Shown one piece after another: positions 23,460 to 37,400 of a stretch of 64,000 nt of DNA (its first letter is position 1; each line of letters begins with the position of its first letter). The notes beneath the pieces were generated by a model. That model was not told the DNA's origin. It saw only the letters and a list, made by a program, of their open reading frames with translations, and searched no databases. The DNA is taken from positions 14,700,538-14,764,537 of the forward strand of contig CM055100.1 in the NCBI GenBank assembly GCA_029204225.1. The letters run 5' to 3'. A program made the position numbers and the translations under genes. This stretch comes from Diphasiastrum complanatum. Its lineage: Eukaryota > Streptophyta > Lycopodiopsida > Lycopodiales > Lycopodiaceae.

Positions 23460-26400
23460 CAAATGCAGGAAAGTTCGGATCGACGTTAGGAGAAGATGTT
23501 AGAGTTGATGATGTCACGTTTTGAATCTGTGATGAGTACTACTCTACAAAAACAAGATGTTTATCAAGGTCAAAACCCTGCTTCTTTCCTAAAGGCTTCA
23601 ACATTTGCAAATCCAGGTCAAGGTAATTATGATTATCTAGAGACAATACAAAACAACAAAGGAAAGCAACAAATATGTGATGATCAACCTATTTGGTTGC
23701 AACCAATTGTTCCAACACCAAACGATTTTCCACTTCAAGCTTCGGGACTTCATCCTGCTGGTGTGGCTATTCAAGATTCACAACAGTGGGTACTACAAGA
23801 GCTCGGGTCATACAACAAATTGCCACCTCATTATTGGAATGCGGTGAGTTTTGATACTCATATGAGTATTATGGATCGTGCTAAAAAAAAATCTAGATTT
23901 TAAGAGAGATGGAAATGATTTTAAAGATAAAATCTTCATGCCTAACTTCAGTGGAAACACTAATACTATAGAGGTGGAAGAATGGCTACACAAATTGGAT
24001 AAATATTTTCAATTATTTTCAAGGACTGATCAAGCGAAGATTGGTTATGCTTCACTACACTTTGAGGCTCCAGATTATGTTTGGTGAAAGAAAGTTGAGG
24101 CTGATCCACATGTTCAACCAGCGATATACAATTGGTTGCAGTTCAAACAGTTGTGTACTAAGTTTTTTTTGAATCCATTTCAAGAGAAAATATTCTTTCA
24201 ACGTTGGTGTCCAGTTCAGCAAACGGGCTCAGTCCAAGATTATAATCATGAATTTTGGCAATTGACACTTAAGGTCAAACTGGACGAAAGTGCACATTTA
24301 CACCGATATATCCATGGGTTACAACCTCAAACTGGTGCTGATGTGGAAGTAGCTAGATGTACGAGTTTGGATTCAGCAATGCAATTAGCTTTGATCCATG
24401 AACAAAAATACCCTTCAACGACAATAATGGCATACCAAAAACAAGGGACAACTGTAATCAACACATCTTATAATACGTTTGGGACTCCAAAGTCTCAGTC
24501 TAGTACTAGTTAGTTTTATAAGTCAAACATCTCAACTGGAGTCTTCAAGGATAACAAAAATAACAATAATACCAACAAGGGTACTATTGGGCATTATCCA
24601 ACAGTCAAAATTGGCGATAAACCGGAAACCAAAGTTGTTGGGAAGGGAACGGTATCTACAATGATAGGCAGTCAAAAGCCAAGACTTGTTCAGAGACTAT
24701 CGGACGACCAAGAGAGGAAACCTAGAGCATTGGGGCTTTGCTTCAGATGCCAGGAGACATATGACAAGGATCATTGGAAGGTATGTAAATTTTGTAAACA
24801 AGAGATTTGATTAACGGCTGTGAGTGGAAATCCCAATTAGGAAAATCAATCAGGTGAAGAGGAAGTTGAAAATTTATTGAGTGAAGATGACATTTGAACG
24901 CTGCAAGAATGCCAATGTGACTCGATTGATGATGAAGAGTTGCAGATTGATAACGAGGGATGACAAAAATGCGTCGATAGGAAGGACACAGATGAATCAC
25001 TCATGTTCATGTCCTTAAACGCATTTAATGTTTCTCATTTTGCTAGGACTTTCCATATTAAAGCAAAAATTAATGGTAGAGAGATTTAAATTTTAGTTGA
25101 TAGTGGAAGTACGCATAACTATTTCAATAGTCGTTCAATCAGGAGTTGTAATATAGCTACTGTGAAGATTCAGAAGCAATTAAGAGTACAGATTGCTGAT
25201 GGAAATTTCATCAATTGTGATAGAATCACAACCGAATCCAAGATTCAAATGGGAAACTACGAGTTTAAATCAAACTTCCATGTGGTCGACATGGGTCCTA
25301 TCGATATGATACTTGGTGTCAAGTGGTTACAGACGTTGGGCGATGTTACCTTTAATTTGAGCAGGGAACAATGCATTTCGTATAGTCAAGGAAAACTTTT
25401 GAGATTCATAACTGTAGGAAAGAAGAATCAGGTTCCTATTTACGCCTGACTACTAATGCACAAGCTGGACGCATATCTCGAAAGCATGTAGATATGTTCC
25501 TATTGAAACTGGAAATGGATGAGGGTAAAATTAAAGAGGTCGATGCAAAGCCTATGAATACAAAGATACAACAAGTTTTAGACAAGTATAGAGATGTGTT
25601 TCCAAACACATTACCAAAAGGGGATCCTCCAACTAGATTCGTGGACCATGCTATCGAGCTTGAACTCGGTTCAAAGCCAGTTAATATTCCTCCTTACATG
25701 TTATCACAACTAGAAAGGGAGGAAGTTCAAAAATAGGTTCAAGAATTACTTGATCAAGAGTTCATTAGTCAGAGCAAATCGCCTTTCGTCTCACCTGTTC
25801 TTCTTGTTAAAAAAAAAAGATGGTACATTTTGAATGTGCATAGATTATCGAGCACTCAATAAAACTACCATCAAGAATATATTCCCAATCCCTCGGGTCA
25901 ATGACTTATTAGATGCCCTTAAAGGAACACGTGTTTTGAAATTTTGATCTCCGTTCTGGGTATCATCAAATTAAGGTAAGCAAGGAGGATCAACACAAGA
26001 CTGCTTTTCGAACAGACAGGGGGCATTATCAGTTCAAAGTTATGCCTTTTGGTTCAACAAATGCACCGGCTACCTTCCAAGCATTGATGAATCGAATCTT
26101 TGGGCCATACTTGTACAAATTCATCTTGGTATTATTTGATGACATACTGATTTATAGCCGGAACTTAAAAGAACATGCTTAGCACCTAGAAGTGGTTTTG
26201 GAATTGTTGCGGGATAAGTTGTTCGCCAAGATGTCAAAGTGTGAGTTCGCCCAACAAGAGACTGAGTATATGGGACATATAGTGACTAAAGATGGCATTA
26301 AGGTGGATCAACGTAAGGTCGAAGTGGTTAAAAATTGGAAGATCCCTAAAACTTTGCGACATTTAAGAGGATTTTTGGGATTTGCATCTTATTATCGACG

Positions 26401-27877
26401 ATTTATATTCAATTTTTCAAGGATAGCAACAACGCTCACACACTTGTTGCGAAAAGGAAAATTCGAATGGAGTGAACATGCTCAGAGAAGCTTTGATCAA
26501 TTAAAGGAGGCCTTGGAGAATGCTCCAGTTTTCGTACAACCAGACTTCAGTTTACCTTTCAAGGTGACTGTTGATGCAAGTGGAAGTGGATTAGGAGCCA
26601 TACTAAGTCAGAAGGATGGTGTGATTGCCTGTGAGAGTAAAAAATTGACCGACAAGGAGATGCCATATCCTACGCATGACAAGGAGATGTTAGCTATAGT
26701 TCATGTCTTGAAAAAATGGCGACACTACCTTTATGGGTCGAAATTTATCATTAAAAGTGATCACCATAGCCTTAAGTATTTCTTAAGTCAGAAGCAACTT
26801 ACAGACAAACAAAAGAGATGGTTGGCACAAGTTCAAGCATATGAGTTTGTTATTGAATATCTCAAGGGCAGGGAAAACCAAGCTGCTAATGCTTTATCAA
26901 GGTTGTGGAGAAAGCAAATGAGTAATACAGGCGAATCCTTAGAGGAGTATATAACTGTTCTCCAAGATGCTGAGGAGAATTGTATGTCCACAAAACAAGA
27001 TCAAGCCTCACAAGGGTTATGTTGCATGATAGAAAAATGCATATGGACTCCCCTCATTTCTTTGGAAAATGATTGAAAGTCCGTCATCTTGGATGAGTAT
27101 ACTAAAGATGTAGTTGTGACGCAAATTCTGGAAAGCTTTTCGGATCTCAAAGTTGGAGAACAATCTCGTCACCAACTTAAAGACGGAATTTTGGTATATG
27201 ACAATAAAAGAATAGTCCTAGTGCCAAATTCAAAGTTGGTACCTCAGATTTTTTATGAACTACATTCGTCTCCTAGTGCTGGTCATTCGGGAATACTAAA
27301 GACCTATCAAAAAGTTAAAAGTCTTTTCAAATGACAAGGAATGAAGCAAGATATCTACAAGTTGGTTAGGGAATGCACCTCCTGCCAGATCCATAAATCA
27401 GAACATGTGAAGAAACCTGGGTTGTTACAACCACTATCAGTTCCTTCTCAACGATGGGAAAGTATCAGTATGGATTTCATCCCATCCCTTCCAACAACAT
27501 GGGGAGGATTCAATGGAATTTATGTGGTGGTAGACCGGTTGACGAAATATGCCCATTTCATTCCCTACAAGACTACTTATGGTGCAGCACAGGTGGCACA
27601 ACTATTTCTTAGAAATATTTTTAAATTGCATGGACTACCAAAGGAAATAATGTGTGATAGAGATCCAAGATTTGCTAAACAGTTTTGGAAGGAGATGATG
27701 GAAAAATTAAAGGCCAAACTATGTTTAAGCACTGCATTTCACCCAGAGACTGGGACAGACCGAAAGGGTAAATCAACGATTGGAATTTACTTAAGGCATT
27801 TTGTTTGCAACCAACAAACAAAATGGATTGATTGGTTGCATTTGGCAGAATTCAGTTACAACTCTAAATTAGATTAG
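23460..27877 (+). mobile_element. Ty3/gypsy family A: gag-PR-RT-RNaseH-INT, inactivated and 3'-truncated
   Basis: Gag lies at 23496-24510 (retrotransposon gag core FQRWCPVQQTGSVQDYNHEF), with a degenerate zinc cluster near 24737-24805. Protease is at about 25088 (LVDSGSTHNYF and DMILGVKWLQ). RT runs from 25494: SPFVSPVLLVKKK, then a frameshift near 25810, [26 protein letters not shown] and the catalytic LFDDILIYS (Phe in place of Tyr). RNase H is at 26560-26900 (TVDASGSGLGA, DKEMLAIVHVLKKWRHYL, SDHHSLKY). The integrase HHCC region (HSSPSAGHSG, CTSCQIHK) and two catalytic Asp contexts (MDFIPSLP, CDRDPRF) are present from 27260. The TDGQTE segment carrying the third acidic residue is scrambled. 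Several in-frame stops (24085, 24513, 24900, 25734, 27333) kill the element. At about 27870 the integrase is joined directly to a 5'-truncated LTR. Confidence 0.9.
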
Positions 27878-28334
27878 AACTAGTCAATAGAACAGTTAAT
27901 AAAGTGGTTCGAACAACCTCGCTTTAATTGTGAATAGCGGAATTGTAATAATGGTTGTAAGGCCCAAATTAGCCAAATAAGGCCCCAAACTTATAGTAGA
28001 GACACAAATGACCACTATAAATAGTTGTTCAGTTTGTAATTTTGAGTTTTAAGAGATCTTGGATCTTCACTTGGAGAGCTTTCTTGATGAAGAAAGTGGT
28101 TCATGTGCCTAAAATTACATGAGAGCTATGATCATGCTCTAGAATCAGGCCCTATCTTGTGAATGATCAATAATCATGAATAAAGATACCTTACTTTGTC
28201 TATTTTGGTGAAGTTTTGCTACTTTTAGCTATCTTCTTAATTTTTGACTAGTTTCTTGATTTCTTGCATTTCCATTGTAATTTGATGTTTAATGAATGGA
28301 TTAGATGTCTGAATGCTAAGGTTGGCACATGACA
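27868..28334 (+). repeat. LTR (3' copy, truncated start), plus orientation
   Basis: This sequence is the reverse complement of 33352-33911, roughly 95% identical apart from one indel of about 28 nt. It ends GGCACATGACA, the inverted complement of the LTR start TGTCATGTGC seen in the other copy. Its own first 60 or so bases are missing at the junction with the gypsy A integrase. It is followed by CATGT (28335-28339), the same 5-bp target duplication that flanks the opposite LTR. It contains a CACTATAAATAG TATA element. Confidence 0.92.
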
Positions 28335-28625
28335 CATGTGAAGGTACTTGAAAATGTGTTGTATGTTCCTGGTCTTCAGAAGAGTCTTTTATCTGTTGGT
28401 ACAATGATAGATCATAAGTTGAAGGTGGAGTTCAACAACAAGAAATGCCAGATCAAGGATGTGAACCGAGGTTTCAAGGTGATTGATGATGGCTTTATGG
28501 ATAAAACTTGTGGTTTGTACAAGTTAAATGTTGTTGTTATGAAGTACAATGTGTTAGCATCTACATCTATATCACAAAGTGATTTATGGCATAGACGTAT
28601 GGGGCATTTGAACTTCAAGAGCTTG
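28335..28625 (+). pseudogene. copia protease/pre-integrase fragment (right half of the split target)
   Basis: From the target duplication onward the frame reads HVKVLENVLYVPGLQKSLLS, the conserved end of copia protease. It continues into the GAG-pre-integrase domain, ending LWHRRMGHLNFKSLR at the junction near 28622. It continues in frame the copia gene interrupted at 33912, if one copy of the 5-bp duplication is counted. Its orientation is now opposite to that half. Confidence 0.88.
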
Positions 28626-28639
28626 AGGCTACTTCTAAT

Positions 28640-31600
28640 TCTCTCGAGTAGGCCGTCGTGCTCGTTGGCAAACATCACATGTCTGAATAAAATTTTCTGT
28701 GTCCTTATGAAGTGTAGGCCACCAACAACCTGATTGCAAAAGTTTGCGAACAATAATATCTGTAGAGAAGTGTCCTCCGCCCATGCCATCATGTGAAAAC
28801 ATGATTAAATCTGGTACTTCATGCTTTAAAACATAATCTACGTAGAATATTGTCTGATCCATGACGATACAATTGTCCTGCAATCATTTGATAAGGTTGA
28901 GTCTTATTAATCAATTGTCTCTTCTGTACTTTTGTCAAGGAGTCATTTGGTTGTCCTAGCATCAGGTACTCAACAATCTCCGCTACCCACTCAGGTCCTG
29001 CTTCAACACAGAACAATGCAACATCTAGTAATTTATCATCTAGTTCAGTATTAACTAGGGCGGATTTGATTCGCAAAACGTGATTGGCTAGATAATGTTG
29101 CTTCTCCTTTCAAACCACAATTCGAAAGTCAAATTCAGTCAATAATAATGACCATCTTGCAATACGTCCAGTATCGCATGTCTTGTTTACCAAGAAAGTA
29201 ATGGTTGACGATCCGTATAAAATGCAAAGTGCATTTCCATGAGGTAGTGACGAAATTTTCGAACAGAAAAAATCATGGCTAACGCCTCACGTTCTATTGT
29301 TGAGTAATTCTTCTCCAAATCTATAAGTTGTCTGCTTGCAAATCGTATAGGATAATCCTTCTTATAATCACCTGGCTGCGTCAACACTGATCCAATGGCA
29401 TATTTTGAGGCATCCGTGTGAACATGAAATTCAATTGTCCAATCTGGAGAACGTAGTATTGGTGCTGAAGCTAATTTTTTTTTTAACTTTTCAAAGGCTT
29501 CTAACGCCTCTACTGTCCAAATAGGAACAATAGTTAGTTTGTATATAGGTCGTGCTAAATCCGCAAAGAAGATAATAAAAATTCGATAGTAGTTCGCATG
29601 ATCCATAATTATATAAACTCCACGAATTGTTGTTGGCGGTGGCAATTCCACAATAATCTTGATCTTAGAATAATCTGTGGCAATACCATGTCTCGATATC
29701 ACATGTCCAAGCACCACTCCGTGCGAAACCCATATCTGACATTTTTCTAGATTTAGAGAAATTTGATATTTGCGACATCTTTCAAATACTTTCTCCAATC
29801 GATCCAGGTGGTCTGCATCTGTACTATGGACTCCCAGGTCATCCAAGTAAATTTCAAGGAATTTGTGTAGATAATCTTTAAAAGCAAATTGCATTACTCT
29901 TTAGAACAAACTTGGTGCATTACAGAGTCCAAACGACATTACTTTGTAAGCATAGGTGCCCCATTCTATTGCAAAAGCTATTTTGTGGCGATCGGCAGGT
30001 GCAATCTTAACCTTGTTGTAACCACTAAATCCATTCAGGAAACTATAAGCTTCTGCTCCAGCAAGGCGATCCAAAATGCTTTGAGTAAAAGGTAACGGAA
30101 AGTGATCCTTCAACGTCACTTCATAAATAAAATCGGCGTCAAGCAGTCTCTGAAGTTCTTTCTTTATCAAATCCGCAACATTAGGATTACAGCAATAGAA
30201 CTTTGTAACGTTTGAAATTGCATCAGGTACTAAAGGTATTGTATGTTCAATAACTGATGTTGGAATACCCTTTAGATCTTGATAAGTCCATGCAAAGCAA
30301 TCTTGATACTTAATAAGTAACATGCGGAGTGCTTGATATTGTTCAAGATTAAGTTGTGATCCAACTTGTACAATCTTTTCCGGTTCTCCTGGTTCAGCAA
30401 GATTCATTGGTTGTGTCCTAGGTGGACCATCGTAAACATCTTTTGAGTATGGCAAGTGTTCTTCAGGTTCACGATGTGCTTTAGGTAACATGATAACCAC
30501 ATCATCCAATGTATAACATTTAAAATGCTCGGGCATATCATGTTGAACTACATCTGCTTGTTCTTTTTTGAAAGGACTTGTCTTGGATCTTCGCTTAGCC
30601 TTCTTAGCAAGAATTGACCGTGGAAGTGATGATTTCCGAGACGATGATGTCTTGCTAGAATTCTGACTTGTAGAGTCATCCTCGACTTTTCCTTTGCCTT
30701 TATGCAGTAAGGGTGGCACATTCTCTAAATCAATCTTTTGAGGAGGATTTTCCCATTTCAGGACCGTATTATAATGTTGCTTGGCTTGTTTCTTTGTCAT
30801 CGATCCTGTAATCCTATCTTCTTTCAATATAATTGGTTTGATTGATGGTTCATCAAGAACATTACGCACTCCAAATTTGGTCGGATCCATATGGTTGAGA
30901 ATCTGCTCATATGTGAGTTCCGCATTGCCATCATAAGTCAAGGCATGGCTCACAGGTATGAGATCATCTTCAATCAGATTTGGTATAGGTTCCGTTGAGA
31001 TCCAGGCTACATTCAGCACATTCAATAAAAATGTGATCGATGTATCCAAAATTCGATCCAATAAGGAAATCTCGCTCAAATCTGACTGATTATCTTGTTG
31101 ACAAATATATCCTACTGTACAATCAATTGTTGCAAGAGCTTCATTCCAGTTGACAATATTCGTTTGAGAATCGTAATGAACTCCCAAATTTTTCTCTGGA
31201 CGGTCACAAGTATGATTCGTTGTTGATGAATCATCATCCTCTTTTTGAACCACTGGTTTGATAGTCCAAGTTGTAGGAACAATTGTGACTGCACGTTCAT
31301 GATTTTCAAAAGTGATTTTCCCAGTACCCCAGTTGTGAATTACTTGCGCAACTCGTAACCATGGACGTCCCAATAGGACTCGATAGACATTTGGCGCTTC
31401 TGGTAAGTCCATTACTACAAAAGTAATGACGAATTGTACTCCCGCAATTTTGACAAGTATATCTTCAACCATTCCTCGCGGACGAACTGTTGTCTGATCA
31501 GCTAGCTTAATGGCAAAAGTCGCAGGCTTGATCTTAGTAAGGCCCCATTTTGCACATAGCTTTGTAGAAATTAGGTTAACTCCTGAACCACCATCTATCA

Positions 31601-31906
31601 CAGCTGCTTCCTTAGGAAATTGTCTATGTTGTATCGGCAGAGTGATATTCGTTTGTTCACTTTTCCAAGCGGCTCCGACATGGAGTACTTCATTAGATTC
31701 TTCAAATCCAGTACAAAAAGTGGCTCTTGATGGACTTCTGCTTCTACTTGAGCTAACTTTTGCGCTAAGACTCCTTTTGCTTTTGGCACCAACTTCAGGA
31801 ACTCTCCCAATGAAATATTAATCTTATTAGACAAAATATTGATGAGCAGTTCTGGTTGCGATGCTTCTGGTTCAGTCATCTTGAAGGGTTCTTCATGATG
31901 ATGCAA
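28640..31906 (-). mobile_element. Ty3/gypsy family B pol fragment: PR-RT-RNaseH-INT N-terminus
   Basis: Read on the minus strand from 31906. A linker is followed, after a frameshift near 31600, by protease MIDGGSGVNLIS (an atypical DGG in place of D-S/T-G) and VLLGRPWL. A long Lys/Ser-rich spacer comes next, then RT with SFLNGFSGYNKVKIA, YKVMSFGLCNAP and YLDD (in YLDDLGVHS). A stop lies near 29899. RNase H follows (HTDASKYAIGSVLTQ, TIEREALAMIFSVRKFRHYL, YTDRQPLLSW). The integrase zinc finger is HDGMGGGHFST with TCDVCQRARRPTREN, where the fragment ends at about 28642. The next expected integrase residues appear instead at 43518. Family B differs from gypsy A in its protease motif. Confidence 0.9.
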
Positions 31907-32182
31907 CTAATCATTCAGAAATAGGAGTTCACAAATCAGAGGATGTTCAAAAGGATGTCGAGAATCTGTTTGATGCGGAAATCACACCATCTATTGACTG
32001 AAAATGAAGCTACTGTAAACACAAATGGAGTTTTCGCGGTTAGTTATGCGTTTTCTGATGTGAAAATCAATATCAGCTTAGATCTGATGAATGCACAGAC
32101 TGTCAATCTGCTAGTCATGATCGTAGGTCGCTGCTCGGATCAAGGAAGAAGAGCTCTTGTTTTTTCTTGTGAGGAGGAGGAG

Positions 32183-32730
<548 letters not shown>

Positions 32731-33141
32731 TTCATTTTCTAACGAAAACTTCAAAATGCAAGAATTGAATTTTTTTTATAAAGAAACAGAACTTCAGAAA
32801 TGAAAGGTTGAAGTGCTTCTCTCCCAAATTCCCTACTCAAACTAGAATTTGACCTGTTCCACAAGATTTGTCACATCTCCCTCAATTTTCAACCAAATTG
32901 GCTACAAATTGGCTCAAATTCAAGCTAAGAGTGAGATCTACAATCCTACAGAATTACAGTAAAAAAGTTTGGCCAAAAATTTAGCCAAAAATGGGAGAAA
33001 CAAACTACAAAAAACTACAACTAGCTAAAATTGGAAAGAAAACACTAAAATGGCCATAACTTGGTCATTATAGCTCCAAATCAGAAAAACTCAGTACCTC
33101 CAGAAAGATAAAAGAGAGATCTATTGATCTACAACAAGAAA

Positions 33142-33143
<2 letters not shown>

Positions 33144-33210
<67 letters not shown>
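33144..33210. repeat. (CA)n microsatellite
   Basis: Pure CA run of about 67 bp in the presumed leader downstream (minus sense) of the 33.3-kb LTR. Confidence 0.97.
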
Positions 33211-33214
<4 letters not shown>

Positions 33215-33335
33215 AGAACTAGATAGTCAAAAACTGAATAAAAAATTGTTGAAAATTGAAAAATCAAGAAAGCTAGAACATGAAACTCTACCAAATTTAA
33301 CAAAATCCACCAAATTTGATGGGGAAAGATCTAAT

Positions 33336-33347
33336 GCTCTGATATCA
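33336..33347 (-). other. retrotransposon primer-binding site
   Basis: The minus strand reads TGATATCAGAGC four bases after the LTR end. This is one substitution from the initiator-Met PBS TGGTATCAGAGC. Confidence 0.75.
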
Positions 33348-33351
33348 AAAT

Positions 33352-33911
33352 TGTCATTTGCCAACCTTAGCATTCAAACATCTAATCCATTCATTAAACA
33401 TTAAATTACAATGGAAATACAAGAAATCAAGAAACTAGTCAAAAATCAAGAAGATAGCTAAAAGTAGCAAAACTTCACCAAAATAGGCAAAGTGAGGTAT
33501 CTTTATTCATGATTATTGATCATTCACAAGATAGGGCCTGATTCTAGAGCATGATCATAGCTCTCATGTGATTTTAGGCACATGAACCACTTTCTTCATC
33601 AAGAAAGCTCTCCAAGAGAAGCTCCAAGATCTCTTAAAACTCAAAATTACAAAATGAACAATAGCCCCCAAATTTAGCATGAAATCGTCTATTTATAGTG
33701 GTCATTTGTGCCTCTACTATAATTTTGGGGCCTTATTTGGCTAATTTGGGCCTTACAACCATTATTACAATTCCGCTATTCACAATTATAGCGAGATTGT
33801 GTGAACCACTTTATCAACTGTTCTATTGACTAGTTCTAATCTAATTTAGCTCCATGGCCATATTTGGAAATTCATTAGTTAGCTCATGGGAATTACATGC
33901 AGCACATGACA
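33352..33911 (-). repeat. LTR (5' copy, complete, 560 bp), minus orientation
   Basis: The sense strand starts TGTCATGTGC and ends GGCAAATGACA, perfect TG..CA termini with a 10-bp inverted terminal match to the other copy's end. It is flanked at its start by the 5-bp CATGT duplication (33912-33916) and followed by the PBS. It carries a TATA element (CACTATAAATAG) about one third in. The partner LTR is at 27868-28334 in the opposite orientation. Confidence 0.92.
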
Positions 33912-35112
33912 ACATGTCCATCAGGAAATTGAAAAGGCACTACGCCAACTCCATGAATTTGGCACTTGTCACCATTCGCCTGTGCAACTCTATCTCCATC
34001 ATCATTAAGCTCCAGATTTTAAAACCATGATTTTTTGCCAGTCATGTGTCTCGTTTCTCCTTAGTCCACGTACCAATGCGTGTGATCAATGGAATGTTGT
34101 AATGCTAATGTTGTCGCAAATGACGTGCCTCGATCTTCGTTATCGCTATCATTCTCTTCTTCGACAAAATTGGTCAACTGCTTCACTTTGCCCCTCTTAA
34201 TATCCTCCTTCTTCTTGCGGCAATCTCTTGCCCAATGTCCAGACTTTTGGCAATAGAAACAATTGTCTTTCTTCTTCTTGCCTGATGTGGATCCTTGATT
34301 GTCATCCTCCACATTCGACTTCTTGGATTGCTTCTTTATTTATGCTTCTCTTTGGCTAGCATTACTTGATCTTCCGATGTGGGAAGTCAAGGTTTTACCA
34401 CTTCACGCCTTTGTTCCTCATGTAGGATGATGTCATGAAGATTTTCAAATGTTGGTAGCCTCTCCCTCGAAGCAATGCCACTTGCAAAGATTTGGAAGCT
34501 TTCAGATAGACCATTCATAGCTGTGTGGACTAGCTCAACATCTCTTATTGGCTCTCCAATAGTTGTCAACCGGTCTCGTAATTTCTTTATTCGTGTGAAA
34601 TAGGACCCTACACCCTCATTCTCTTCCATGCGAACACTTATGAGTCTAGCAGTAGTTGAATATTGCTTGGGCACTCAGACCTATGGTGTCAGTTCTTCAA
34701 AAAACATCTATTGTGGAGAGAGAATGATGTTTTTCTCTCTTAAACCCTGGCTATCAAGAATTCGATCTTCTTAGCTTTCTCATATCCTTCCCAGGGATTT
34801 TGTTAGCAAACTCTTGCTCCTCATAGGTCGCCCTTCTTCAGGCTTTGTGCTAGAACTGACCGCTCATCAATTGGTGTTGTAATCATTGCACACCATCTGA
34901 ATTTCTATCATACATTTGCTTTCATGAAAAAAAAACTCAAAATATTGAAAGTTTCATGAATCAGCTCCAAAGTCAGGCCAATTGATCATCCTAAGAGCTC
35001 AATTCTCTCAATGTACATTGTCTGATTTGCTTGCTTGACCAACCGTGAAAACGATTCCTCGAACTCTCCCATAATTTGGCTTTCAGCTAACATCAAACTG
35101 CACCACTCCCAG
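33912..35112 (-). pseudogene. copia gag-protease fragment (left half of the split target)
   Basis: Minus-strand reading. Gag is at about 34680-34387 (RMEENEGVGSYFTRIKKLRD, HTAMNGLSESFQIF), followed by the CCHC knuckle CFYCQKSGHWARDC at about 34275-34234. A protease start HWYVD has its next codon mutated to a stop, so the expected DSGA is lost. The frame then continues to FPDGHV, where the LTR insertion cuts it at 33912. Upstream (35112 back to 34680) is a decayed N-terminal gag and leader. With the PBS and LTR beyond 35113 this forms the 5' half of a copia element whose next piece is at 28335. Confidence 0.88.
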
Positions 35113-35462
35113 GCTCTGATACCATGTCAAGGATCTTACTGGCAGTATAGTTAGCTAATTTGCAAGCAATCTAACGTCAATCAGATAAGCAGTAAAGAGA
35201 GGTCACAGACCAACCCAAGAGAACACTTCTAAACTGTATTAACAAAAGAGATTGAAAGGTACATATACACAGTCTATTTTTTGTGGGGTACTACTGCTTG
35301 GCAGTTCAGTCCCCGTTACGGGACGCGTGTCCCAACTTACACTACGTGTGCCGTTAAGCTGGCACTCATGCACACTATTACAAAAGCAGTAAAAAGCTCA
35401 AAATCACTGCTAAACACGGAAAGTCATGAACTGTAAGAGAAACTCGGGCTTACTTATTCTAG
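35113..35462 (-). mobile_element. copia 5' LTR and PBS
   Basis: 35113-35124 is the exact complement of TGGTATCAGAGC. The adjoining LTR (about 35125-35462, sense minus) ends CCTTGACA. The opposite boundary is inferred from similarity to the plus-strand LTR at about 60305-60497, which shares AAGCCC, GTGCATGAGT and CC.TAACGGGG blocks. It belongs to the copia element whose gag follows at 34.7 kb. Confidence 0.7.
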
Positions 35463-35587
35463 CAAGTGGTATGCTTTATGGAGCTTTACAGTTTTGTATT
35501 TTACTTTTCAGCTATATTGTACCTTGTTGGTTTATGAATAAAGGCTTCAAAGGGTTTAGTCTTGCTTTGTCAAGAGGAACTATGTGA

Positions 35588-36384
<797 letters not shown>

Positions 36385-37400
36385 CAACTTTCTTTCTCCA
36401 AGGAGTTATAGAACATAGACATCAATGGTGCCAAATGATGAAAACTTGTTACAAAGACAACATCATGATACATGACCAAGTAGATTAATGACACAAATGA
36501 GACATCATCCATATGGGAGAGACTATTCAGAAAACCATTGCCAAGATACATGAGCAACAAGGTTAATGACACAAATGAGACCTCTAAAGTCTATAAAATG
36601 ACAAAGATGAGCTCTGGGTCTGAGCTCATTTCTCCAAGCAGATATTAATTCACATGGATATTCATTGGATCGATTGATGATAGCAGGCAAAGCGAAAGTA
36701 TGAAAAAGCTGCACCTGGGTGAGTACCTTTCAAAACATACAATGCAGATGAAAAGTACAATGCTACATAGCAAATGAAGACAAAGACAATGGAAGAAAAT
36801 GTTTTGGATCAACGAGATGTTTAATCAATCATGCCCACAAACAAGTACCAGCACGATCTCCTTTCTCCAACAAGTTACAGAAGATAGACATCAATAGCGC
36901 CAAAATGATGGAAACTTACTAGGACAAGGCAGCACCAAGATATATGAACAAAATTATTGTCACAAATGAGTCATTAGATGTCTACAAAATGACAAGATGA
37001 TCTCTAGGCTAAACTCATTAGGTTGAGCTCATCTCTCCAAGCGCATAATAACACGGATGAAAACTCGCTGGAATTGATGGCAGCAAGTAATATGGAAGTA
37101 TGAGAAAGGAGCTGCACCTGGGTATCTTCTAGAACATAGAAATCAAAGTCAAATATGATGCTACAAAACAAAAGAAGAGAAAATAAATTGAAGAAAACAC
37201 ATAGATCAACAAGATGTTGAAATCACTAACACAACCTCCTTTCTCCAAGGGCTTAGAAGTCATAAAATTAAATAGAGCTAGATGGCTCTAAATGATTGAA
37301 AATTAATGAGAAAGTCGTTCCCCAAATGTACATGAAACAACGAGATCAATGAATTAGCTCAATCATCATGAGATTAAACATCATGAGCTCTAGGTCAAGC
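36385..37400. repeat. three diverged tandem repeats of about 380-460 bp
   Basis: A block with CTTTCTCCAA, AGACATCAATGGTGCCAAATGA, a dispersed CATGA.CAA, CACAAATGAG and GAGCTCAT.TCTCCAAGC recurs at about 36385, 36850 and 37225 (the last shortened). Copies two and three are strongly diverged. It is non-coding and looks like an ageing low-copy satellite or a tandemly duplicated TE piece. Confidence 0.7.

Noticed and set aside
33144-33210. Short tandem array considered as CRISPR-like
   Set aside because: A simple CA microsatellite in a plant genome; no spacers, no conserved repeat unit.
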